Shown: positions 1 to 6,378 of the stretch, in pieces | Layout of the letters: every line of letters starts with the position of its first letter | How positions within the stretch are numbered: position 1 is the stretch's first letter | From: Acholeplasmatales bacterium | Lineage (GTDB): Bacteria; Bacillota_I; Bacilli_A; Acholeplasmatales; Anaeroplasmataceae | NCBI GenBank assembly: GCA_016288675.1 | Contig: JAEELC010000120.1 | Coordinates: 1-7,016 of the forward strand | Direction: 5' to 3' | Length of the DNA stretch: 7,016 bases | Notes under the pieces: model-generated | Told to the model about the DNA's origin: nothing | Databases searched by the model: none | Seen by the model: the letters and a program-made list of their open reading frames with translations, nothing else | Translations under genes and position numbers: made by a program

Positions 1-317
1 ATTATATAAATCACTAATTGAGCAAAATTTACTAAATCATGAATAGAGAACACTTTATAATTATAATCTTCAAACTTTTTAGTAATTAAAGCAAAAACTG
101 AATAGATTAAGAATAATAATGAAGTAAAACTGAAGAAAAATCCCATTATTATATATACATTCATATTAATAATCGATAATTTTGAAACCTTAACGGAATT
201 TAATATACCAATAATTAAAAATATAACTGTAATGACAAAAGTAATAGAAGATTTAATTAGTACTTTTTTCATTATATTAACATTTTCATCTAATGTCGCT
301 TTTTCTTCCTTAGTCAT
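1..317 (-). CDS. Partial multi-spanning membrane protein, N-terminal 105 residues; the rest lies off the left edge
   Basis: This frame opens with ATG at 317-315 and stays open to the window edge. The protein starts MTKEEKATLDENVNIMKKV, a short charged head. Two strong hydrophobic segments follow, at about residues 21-40 (ITFVITVIFLIIGIL) and 55-78 (IIMGFFFSFTSLLFLIY). A charged stretch (TKKFEDYNYK) comes next, and a third hydrophobic stretch begins near residue 96 (LVNFAQLVIYI). The gene lies 4 nt after the ftsK stop. Its ribosome-binding site AGAGGTG is formed by the last ftsK codons, so it is almost certainly the third gene of the same operon. I do not recognise the family from this part. 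One weak possibility is a signal peptidase I with extra N-terminal helices, since that enzyme's catalytic serine usually follows such a helix. The catalytic part would be outside the window, so this cannot be tested here. Confidence 0.75.
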   Translation of the reverse strand, partial: MTKEEKATLDENVNIMKKVLIKSSITFVITVIFLIIGILNSVKVSKLSIINMNVYIIMGFFFSFTSLLFLIYSVFALITKKFEDYNYKVFSIHDLVNFAQLVIYI

Positions 318-321
318 ACTT

Positions 322-2724
322 CTATTCACCTCTTTCAAATATATCGTTAATTTGATTTAAATCTACTAAGATATCTCTCTTAGTACCCTTTCTTTCACTT
401 ACAATATTCATTTCTTCTAAGCATTGTACAATTCTTTGAGCTCTATTGAAGCCTAAACTAAAGTTTTGGCAAATAGAGTTAATTGAACAAGATTGGTTGA
501 TACAACACCATTTAGCAATCTCATACATTAAATCTTGAGATTCCTCATTTGTTGTTAAACCACCAAAGCCATCAGCAGTCTCACTTGATTCAAGATCCTT
601 ATGAGTTAATTGATAATCAGGCTTTGCTTGATTACAAATGAAATCAACAACCTTTTCAATTTCTTCATCAGGAATATAAGAGCCTTGAACACGTCTAGCA
701 AAATTATCTTCTTTAAGAAGCATATCACCATAACCAAGTAAAGATTCAGCACCAACTTCATCTAAAATAGTTTGAGAGTCAACTTGGCTTGAAACACGGA
801 ATGCAAGTCTGCATTGAATATTAGCTTTAATTGTACCTTTTACTACGTCTACTGTTGGACGTTGAGTAGCAACAAGTAAATGGATACCTGCAGCACGAGC
901 CTTTTGAGTAATACGTTGAATTGAGTCTTCAACATCTTGACCACAAGTCATCATTAAGTCTGCAAGTTCATCAATAACAATAACGATATAACACATCTTT
1001 TGCAATGTTGGATCTTCTTCAGCCTTTTCGTTATATGAAACAATATCACGAGCTCTAACAGTAGTAAATTGAGTAAAACGTCTTTCCATTTCATTTACTG
1101 CCCATTTTAACGCTGTACTAGCCATCTTAGGATCACTAATAACTGGTGTGATTTGATGAGGTAAATCATTATAGATTGAAAGTTCTACTTGCTTAGGGTC
1201 AATCATAATAAATTTAACTTGATTTGGCTTGCACTTTAATAGCATTGATACAGTTACAGTATTGATACGTACTGATTTGCCAGAACCAGTACCACCGGCA
1301 ATTAAACCATGTGGCCATTTAGCAATATTTGAGTAAATAATATTACCATCAATGTCTTTACCTAAAACAACATTTAATGGCTTACCATCATTAATAAATT
1401 CTTCAGATAATGTATCACCAAATAATACAGTCTTACGTTTATCATTTGGAACTTCAATACCAACTGTACGCTTACCTGGAATAGGAGCTTGAATACGAAT
1501 TGATTTAACACCAAGATTCATTTGTAAGTTATCTTGAATTGATAATACCTTACGTACATTAACACCAGTATCAAGTAAAATTTCATAACGTGTAAATGTA
1601 GGACCTAAAACATAATGAGATACAGAACCTGATATTGCAAATGATTGAAGAGTATTATTAATAATTTCTTCCTTCTCATGAATCCAATCAGGTAAAGAAT
1701 CATCTTCATTTTTTGTACGAGAAAATAAATCAGCTGTTGGTAATTTATAATCTCTATAAGGATTAATGATAGAAGGCATTTCTAATGCTGTAGGCTCAAT
1801 ATAGCTAACATTTTGTTCTTCTTCATTAGCTAAATCATCAAATTCAGTATAGCTAGGCTTTTCTTCAAATACTTGAGAAGTTTTAACATGTAAATCAAAA
1901 TCATTTTGCTCAGGATTGATTTTTTTAAGCTCTTCAAATAAAGGACTTGCCATAGCAGGTTCTTGAGCTTGAGCAAGTGGATCAGGAACATGAGTTGGAT
2001 ACATAGATGTATCTTTAGTTACCTTATGAGTAAATTTAGGATCATCAAATACTGAAGCCTCTTTACTTTCATATCTATTTCTTCTAACAATCGCAGTATT
2101 TTCATTTACATATTCACCGCGACTATTAAATTGTCTAGAAAAATAATTATCATTTTGATTAGTTTCTTCTTTTAATTCAGGTTTAAAATTCTCCATTTTT
2201 TGGAATGGATTGTAATCATCATCTGATTTATCATCATCAAACTCTAAACTAAAATCAATTCCGTTTTCTTCTTTAGGTTCATTATTAACTAAATCACTAG
2301 CACTCTTAATGAAATTAAATTCCTTTGATGCTTCCTTCTTATTATTAGTTGAAGCTTTAGCCTTTTCAATACGCACCTCAGAGCCATAAATTTCTTTAGC
2401 TTTTTCTAAATCAATTTGTTGGAATTCAGGAAATCTCGTACCATATTTAGCAATAAGTTCTTCATCACTAACTTTTCTTTGACCTTTATCTCTAAATGAA
2501 TCATATTTTCTATCAGTATCACCTAAGTCTTCACTTGAATCATGATAGCTTAATTTTTCTTTAACACCAGTACCGAAAATAGGATTTACTAATGTGGATT
2601 TTACGAAATGATCTCTTGTTTTCTTTATTCCTTGATAAGGGCTAATAATTTGAGGAATAACATAATTAGTATTAGTAGCGCTTAAATTTTCTTTTTTCTT
2701 TTTACGAAAGAACATATAACTCAT
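322..2724 (-). CDS. ftsK: FtsK/SpoIIIE-family DNA translocase, soluble (SftA-like)
   Basis: This is an ATP-driven double-stranded DNA pump that moves chromosome ends out of the closing septum. The 800 residues fall into three parts. Residues 1-340 are a low-complexity acidic linker. The motor core is about 345-700. It contains the beta-domain signature VLGPTFTRYE (372-381), Walker A AGGTGSGKS (476-484), DPKQVELS (509-516), Walker B VIVIDELADLMM (581-592) and ATQRP (619-623). A C-terminal winged-helix gamma domain spans about 726-790, with a recognition helix FNRAQRIV (759-766) of the type that reads KOPS/SRS polarity sequences. No membrane helix exists anywhere, unlike classical FtsK or SpoIIIE. 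In this respect it matches Bacillus SftA, although the linker is too divergent to prove orthology. The start is uncertain. ATG at 2724 overlaps the upstream stop by 4 nt, but GGAG sits only 1 nt before it. Met4 (ATG at 2715) lies 10 nt after the same GGAG and may be the real start, giving 797 residues. Confidence 0.95.
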   Translation of the reverse strand: MSYMFFRKKKKENLSATNTNYVIPQIISPYQGIKKTRDHFVKSTLVNPIFGTGVKEKLSYHDSSEDLGDTDRKYDSFRDKGQRKVSDEELIAKYGTRFPEFQQIDLEKAKEIYGSEVRIEKAKASTNNKKEASKEFNFIKSASDLVNNEPKEENGIDFSLEFDDDKSDDDYNPFQKMENFKPELKEETNQNDNYFSRQFNSRGEYVNENTAIVRRNRYESKEASVFDDPKFTHKVTKDTSMYPTHVPDPLAQAQEPAMASPLFEELKKINPEQNDFDLHVKTSQVFEEKPSYTEFDDLANEEEQNVSYIEPTALEMPSIINPYRDYKLPTADLFSRTKNEDDSLPDWIHEKEEIINNTLQSFAISGSVSHYVLGPTFTRYEILLDTGVNVRKVLSIQDNLQMNLGVKSIRIQAPIPGKRTVGIEVPNDKRKTVLFGDTLSEEFINDGKPLNVVLGKDIDGNIIYSNIAKWPHGLIAGGTGSGKSVRINTVTVSMLLKCKPNQVKFIMIDPKQVELSIYNDLPHQITPVISDPKMASTALKWAVNEMERRFTQFTTVRARDIVSYNEKAEEDPTLQKMCYIVIVIDELADLMMTCGQDVEDSIQRITQKARAAGIHLLVATQRPTVDVVKGTIKANIQCRLAFRVSSQVDSQTILDEVGAESLLGYGDMLLKEDNFARRVQGSYIPDEEIEKVVDFICNQAKPDYQLTHKDLESSETADGFGGLTTNEESQDLMYEIAKWCCINQSCSINSICQNFSLGFNRAQRIVQCLEEMNIVSERKGTKRDILVDLNQINDIFERGE

Positions 2725-3590
2725 TCTCCTTTTTTTCCAAAGAATAAGAATCTTCTCTTTTTCTTTGGTTCTTCTTTAGGTTCATCTAAAAGAATTTGAT
2801 TAGTTTCTTCATCTAATTCTTTTATTTCATCATTTGTTAAATTTTCTTTTACAGTATTATCTAAATCATTTACAAGTTCATCAATTCCACTATCAATAAA
2901 ATTCTCTTCGTTATAAATAGATTTAGAATAAATCTTATAAGTTTCTTCACCAGCAACAGATATCATAACCTTACAAAGCTTGTTTAAGACAATATCAATA
3001 GCCTTAGATACAACAAATTTTCTAGCCCAATAAACAGGGTTTACAATATTAATTACTTTCTTTGCAGCATTAAATGCGTTAGATATCTTATATTTACGAG
3101 TCGCTTTAACAATACTGTTTTCCATAATGTTTTCTTTAAAATCATATAGGCCAACAATATAGCTAATTTTAAATTTTTTTAAAAATCTTAATCCTTTATG
3201 ATCAAGTACCTCATCTAATCTCTTAGAAATATAGGTACCAAGCATTAAAGCTTCATCAATAGAAATTTCAAGAAGAGGATGCTTAGAAGTTGGATAAAAT
3301 TTTTTAGCAATTGTTAAAATCAAATTTTTAGATATATCAATTGCATATTCAATATTTGAAGTATCTCCTCTTAATTTTTTATCATTAAACTGAATAGTTG
3401 CGTCATGAATAATATCAACAATTTCATTAGAATCAACACCAGTTGCCTTAGTCTTAATAATAAATTTTTTATTACGCATAGAGGATAACACTAAAATCAA
3501 ATAAATTAAAACTGAAAGTGTTATACCTAGAAAAATACCGATAAGAAAGCTTATTAAAATGTTTACATTAAATTCAATTGCTATTAACAT
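2721..3590 (-). CDS. Single-pass membrane protein of unknown family, first gene of the ftsK operon
   Basis: I do not recognise this 289-residue protein. One strong hydrophobic helix occupies about residues 11-37 (ILISFLIGIFLGITLSVLIY and onward). It is followed by RNKK, so the body probably faces the cytoplasm (positive-inside rule). Residues 50-225 look like a folded, mostly helical domain. Distinctive stretches are KHPLLEISIDEAL (103-115), NPVYWARK (184-191) and AGEETYKIYSK (213-223). Residues 230-275 are acidic and probably disordered. The tail is strongly basic (PKKKRRFLFFGKKGE, 275-289). The start is well supported: AAGGAGG lies 8 nt upstream of the ATG. The stop overlaps the first ATG of ftsK as ATGA, and the last codons (Lys-Lys-Gly-Glu) form the ftsK Shine-Dalgarno site. 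Co-translation with a translocase that lacks its own membrane segment makes a membrane-tethering or septal partner role possible. That is inference from position only. Confidence 0.85.
   Translation of the reverse strand: MLIAIEFNVNILISFLIGIFLGITLSVLIYLILVLSSMRNKKFIIKTKATGVDSNEIVDIIHDATIQFNDKKLRGDTSNIEYAIDISKNLILTIAKKFYPTSKHPLLEISIDEALMLGTYISKRLDEVLDHKGLRFLKKFKISYIVGLYDFKENIMENSIVKATRKYKISNAFNAAKKVINIVNPVYWARKFVVSKAIDIVLNKLCKVMISVAGEETYKIYSKSIYNEENFIDSGIDELVNDLDNTVKENLTNDEIKELDEETNQILLDEPKEEPKKKRRFLFFGKKGE
2725..2733 (-). promoter_or_regulatory. Ribosome-binding site deciding the ftsK start
   Basis: The minus strand reads AAAAAGGAGA directly before the first ATG of ftsK. GGAG is only 1 nt from that ATG, which is too close for normal initiation. 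It is 10 nt from the in-frame ATG of Met4 at 2715, which is slightly long but workable. The site lies inside the last codons of the upstream membrane protein gene, so the two are probably translationally coupled. Confidence 0.6.
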
Positions 3591-3598
3591 TTTATAAT

Positions 3599-3605
3599 CC
3601 TCCTT
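3599..3605 (-). promoter_or_regulatory. Strong ribosome-binding site of the membrane protein gene
   Basis: AAGGAGG on the minus strand is a near-perfect anti-16S match. It is spaced 8 nt from the ATG at 3590. It confirms the start of the first gene of the leftward operon. Confidence 0.85.
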
Positions 3606-3614
3606 ATATCATTA

Positions 3615-3620
3615 ATTATA
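3615..3620 (-). promoter_or_regulatory. Candidate -10 box of the leftward ftsK operon promoter
   Basis: The minus strand carries a perfect TATAAT here. Transcription would start near 3608 and leave a very short leader before the AAGGAGG at 3605-3599. The -35 region, 16-18 nt upstream, has only weak AT-rich matches such as TTTAAT. In a region this AT-rich, a TATAAT can arise by chance. The position is sensible because this is the only non-coding space upstream of the operon. Confidence 0.4.
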
Positions 3621-3670
3621 CAATAATTAATAGATATATTAAATATTTTATATCCTTTTTTTGCCATTTT

Positions 3671-3700
3671 TTGACATATTAAAGTTTTATGTATTTAAAT
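3671..3700 (+). promoter_or_regulatory. Candidate upstream promoter: TTGACA with a weak -10
   Basis: A perfect -35 hexamer TTGACA lies at 3671-3676. At 17-18 nt spacing the only -10 candidates are TTTAAA (3694-3699) or TTAAAT (3695-3700), each matching 4 of 6 consensus positions. It could be a second rightward promoter upstream of the extended -10 promoter, or a chance match. Confidence 0.3.
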
Positions 3701-3712
3701 AATTTAATTATT

Positions 3713-3721
3713 TGTTATAAT
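3713..3721 (+). promoter_or_regulatory. Extended -10 promoter of the HAD phosphatase gene
   Basis: TGTTATAAT fits the extended -10 consensus TGnTATAAT exactly. Its -35 region is poor (ATTTAA at 17 nt spacing), which extended -10 promoters tolerate. The predicted start near 3728 gives a leader of about 23 nt that contains the ribosome-binding site at 3736-3742. Confidence 0.6.
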
Positions 3722-3735
3722 ATTAAATAAGTTAG

Positions 3736-3742
3736 AAAGGAG
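3736..3742 (+). promoter_or_regulatory. Ribosome-binding site of the HAD phosphatase gene
   Basis: AAAGGAG lies 8 nt before the ATG at 3751 and fixes the start of this gene. Confidence 0.85.
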
Positions 3743-3750
3743 TAATAAAT

Positions 3751-4563
3751 ATGAATAAGCTAATTGTTTTAGATTTAGATGGAACATTATTAAATGAATA
3801 TGGAAAAGTATCTGATTATTCAAAAAAATGTTTACAAGAATATGAAAAAAATAATAATCTTGTAGTCCTTACAAGTCAAAGAAATTATTCTGAAATGAGA
3901 ATAATACACGAAAAGCTTAATCTAAGTTCTCCTTTGATTTCTTCTGGTGGTTCTGAGCTACATTTCTTTGATAATATCCACGATGATATAATACTATCGC
4001 TAGATAAAAATACTCTAAAAAAGTTTTATACTGAAAACGATTTTGCAATAGCTAGTGCTTTTTATCATTACAACACAAATTTATATATACATAAACGTTT
4101 ACCAATATTAGAACCATTATATGGTATAACTTCAAATACAATTATTCATGATGGTGATTTTAAGACAATGGAACTTGAAGAGCCTAATATGATTTTTATG
4201 GTTGTATATTTAAAAGAAATAGAAAGCTTTAAAGAAAATTTTAAGAAATATGATGAATATTTAGAGCTTAAAGAAATTGGTAGAGACTTAAATTATGTAT
4301 TATATTATTTAAATATTAAGAACGTAAATAAGATGTATGCCGTATTAGAATTAATGTTACATCTAAATTATAAATTAGAAGATTTAATCGTAGTTGGTGA
4401 TTCAATTAAAGATAAAGAAATGCTAGAACTAGATGCATGTACTTGTGCTATGATTAATGGAGAAAAGGAAGCTAAAGAAGCTGCAAAATACATTTCTGAA
4501 TACCCAAATACAGAAGATGGTTGCGTTAAATTTGTTAATAAAGTCTTAAACTTAAGCATATAA
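3751..4563 (+). CDS. Cof-type HAD-superfamily phosphatase
   Basis: This is a cytosolic Mg-dependent hydrolase of phosphorylated small molecules such as sugar phosphates or flavin-type phosphates. The substrate cannot be read from the sequence. Motif I is LDLDGTLL (7-14), with nucleophile Asp8 and acid/base Asp10. Motif II is LTSQR (40-44); many family members have TGR here. A motif III lysine is probably Lys194. Motif IV is VVGDSIKDKEML (214-225), with Asp217 and Asp221 as metal ligands. The segment between about residues 80 and 190 is the C2-type cap. The ending ISEYPNTEDGCVKFV matches the usual Cof-family tail, in which an acidic-Asp-Gly motif precedes the last helix. At 270 residues it has normal family length. 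It is transcribed alone, divergent from the ftsK operon and convergent with the MutS-like gene, so its context gives no substrate clue. Confidence 0.92.
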   Translation: MNKLIVLDLDGTLLNEYGKVSDYSKKCLQEYEKNNNLVVLTSQRNYSEMRIIHEKLNLSSPLISSGGSELHFFDNIHDDIILSLDKNTLKKFYTENDFAIASAFYHYNTNLYIHKRLPILEPLYGITSNTIIHDGDFKTMELEEPNMIFMVVYLKEIESFKENFKKYDEYLELKEIGRDLNYVLYYLNIKNVNKMYAVLELMLHLNYKLEDLIVVGDSIKDKEMLELDACTCAMINGEKEAKEAAKYISEYPNTEDGCVKFVNKVLNLSI

Positions 4564-4566
4564 ATA

Positions 4567-4601
4567 AAAAAGCTAAGAACTTAATTAGTTCTTAGCTTTT
4601 T
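4567..4601. terminator. Bidirectional intrinsic terminator between convergent genes
   Basis: The arms 4567-4580 and 4588-4601 pair perfectly over 14 bp (AAAAAGCTAAGAAC with its reverse complement), with a 7-nt loop TTAATTA. The GC-containing core is GCTAAGAAC. On the plus strand the stem ends in TTTTT, starting 3 nt after the phosphatase stop. On the minus strand it ends in a run of six T. The right arm encodes the last residues of the MutS-like protein and its stop codon lies in the loop. The hairpin therefore serves both transcripts. Confidence 0.85.
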
Positions 4602-6378
4602 CTTCGTCTATAATACCTGCTAATTTAAGTAAATAAATGGCGTTACTTGTTTGAGAAATGCCATCATGAATTTTATAATCAAATTTAATTTGATCATCCT
4701 CATAATGTTCTTCAAAATGGAAATTTGAAACATCATCTATTTTACACAATTCAGGATCATGTGTAGTAACAATAGAATAAATATTGTTTTTGTTTAATTT
4801 ATCAATTGCTGATTTAGCACCAATAATTCTATCATGAGTATTAGTACCCTTAAAAATTTCATCGACTAAAACAAGCATTGGTAAATTTTCTTTAGTATAT
4901 TCAACAATACCCTTAACACGTAAGATTTCGCCATAGAATGTAGAAATGTTATTATTAACATCATCTACAACCTTCATAGATGTAAATAGCTTCAAAATAG
5001 GCGCATTAAAACGTGTAGCACATACATCTGAACCTGCTAGGAATAATACATAGTTTGTACCTATAGAACGCATAAAAGTAGTCTTGCCACTCATATTTGA
5101 ACCAGTGATAATATTTCTTCCAACAAATGTGAATGAATTTGGAATACAATTAATTTCATTAATTAAAGGATGTCTAATATTATCAAATTCAAATGTGCTT
5201 GAAACACTAGGAGTAACTGATTCTTCCTTAGTTAAGGAAATAGTAGCTAAAGAAATATATTTTTCAATATTACCAATAGAAACTAATGCTTCTTCAAAAT
5301 GATCTTTATATTTCTTTTGCCAATTTTTATAGAAAATAGCTACATATAAAGTAGTCATAATAGTTGAATCAAATAAAATTTGGAATAATAAATTTTTTCT
5401 TGATTCAGCTAGACCAGATAATATATTAAATTCAATTATAGATTTCTTGCTTAAAAAGCTTACTTTTTTCTTTTCATTATTTAATAATTCATTATCAAAA
5501 TTAGTGCTTGAAATAACCTCAACTAAATATTGATAACCATATAAAGTATGGTGAGCACTAGATAAATCATTAGATAATGAATTAAAATTAGATAATTCAA
5601 ATGATTGAATAAAATATGAAATAGCTAATAATGCACCTAAACTAATGACTGGCATAATTTTTAATGAGCATAAAACTATAACAGTAATATAAGAAATAAT
5701 TAATAATACACTAATTAGAACTTGAGTAATGCTCACCTTATATACATTATTTAAGCCTTCTAAGCTTGTCTTTATATCCTTAACCTTTACAGTTTCATTC
5801 TTATTTCCAAATTCATATGAACAAGCTAAAATATTTAAAGTATCTTCAATATTTCTATTAAAATATGAAGAAGCTTTTTGAGATTGAAGAATTTCTTCTT
5901 CAGATTTTAAATTAGCATTTAAACTACTTGCTGTAAGTTCTCTTCCTATTGGTGTTTTAGAAAAGCTAATAAAAGAATAAATACTCTTTTTACCATAAAT
6001 GTCTAAATCAGATTCAAAAAATTTATCATTTGATTTATAAGAATCTGTTTTAAAATCTTCCCCAGAATCTTTAAATGAAGGATTATCTTTAAAGCGTTCT
6101 AGATAATCATTAATGATAATTAATTTGTAATTTAATTTATTATCTATTGCTTGATAATGTATTTGAAAGAAGTGCAATACCGCAGCAATTATAAAGCAGA
6201 TGATGCTTAAAATTATATAAGGAGTTTTATTAGTTTGACGAATCAAATAAATAATAAAAATAATAAGTAATAAAACAGATACAAATTTTAAATTTGCATA
6301 CATATTTAAGCTCTTCTTATTAGATTCAATTTCTTGATTTAATTCATTCTTTAAATTAATAAATCTTTCTTTCTTCAT
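4585..6378 (-). CDS. Membrane-anchored MutS-family ATPase
   Basis: This 597-residue protein has a MutS-type ABC ATPase at its C terminus and hydrophobic helices in its N-terminal half. Likely membrane segments are at about 32-47, 53-71, 217-237 and 241-258, with a weaker one near 333-350. The stretch YSFISFSKTPIGRELTA (134-150) matches the start of the MutS core/lever domain. The ATPase has Walker A TGSNMSGKTT (425-434), STFYGE (479-484), Walker B LVLVDEIFKGTNTHDR (502-517) with Asp506 and Glu507, and the switch TTHD (538-541). The mismatch-reading and connector domains of true MutS are absent, so post-replicative mismatch repair is unlikely. Membrane MutS-like proteins of this size are known in Bacillota and Bacteroidota but their role is unclear to me. 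The start is supported by GGAAGGG 6 nt upstream. The gene overlaps the end of recX by 23 nt in another frame, so the two are co-transcribed and probably coupled. Confidence 0.9.
   Translation of the reverse strand: MKKERFINLKNELNQEIESNKKSLNMYANLKFVSVLLLIIFIIYLIRQTNKTPYIILSIICFIIAAVLHFFQIHYQAIDNKLNYKLIIINDYLERFKDNPSFKDSGEDFKTDSYKSNDKFFESDLDIYGKKSIYSFISFSKTPIGRELTASSLNANLKSEEEILQSQKASSYFNRNIEDTLNILACSYEFGNKNETVKVKDIKTSLEGLNNVYKVSITQVLISVLLIISYITVIVLCSLKIMPVISLGALLAISYFIQSFELSNFNSLSNDLSSAHHTLYGYQYLVEVISSTNFDNELLNNEKKKVSFLSKKSIIEFNILSGLAESRKNLLFQILFDSTIMTTLYVAIFYKNWQKKYKDHFEEALVSIGNIEKYISLATISLTKEESVTPSVSSTFEFDNIRHPLINEINCIPNSFTFVGRNIITGSNMSGKTTFMRSIGTNYVLFLAGSDVCATRFNAPILKLFTSMKVVDDVNNNISTFYGEILRVKGIVEYTKENLPMLVLVDEIFKGTNTHDRIIGAKSAIDKLNKNNIYSIVTTHDPELCKIDDVSNFHFEEHYEDDQIKFDYKIHDGISQTSNAIYLLKLAGIIDEEKAKN

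Larger units (their letters stand above)
3591..3750. other. Divergent intergenic promoter region
   Basis: This is the only sizeable non-coding stretch in the window. It separates the leftward membrane-protein/ftsK operon from the rightward HAD phosphatase gene. It holds ribosome-binding sites at both ends, a leftward TATAAT, a rightward extended -10 box, a rightward TTGACA hexamer and a short AT palindrome. I see no structured leader, riboswitch or small ORF in it. Confidence 0.8.

Noticed and set aside
2691..2760. Similarity between the basic tail of the 289-residue protein (FLFFGKKGE) and the start of FtsK (MFFRKKKKE), suggesting a duplication or a once-fused gene
   Set aside because: Both are short Lys-rich stretches encoded by A-rich codons, and the DNA match is too short and simple to distinguish from composition.
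4368..4559. Open frame of 63 codons on the minus strand
   Set aside because: It lies entirely antisense to the 3' end of the phosphatase gene, whose motif IV is encoded there. It has no ribosome-binding site or recognisable protein features.
5084..5302. Open frame of 72 codons on the plus strand
   Set aside because: It lies antisense to the MutS-like gene across its Walker A region and has no supporting start signal. It is a shadow of the real gene.
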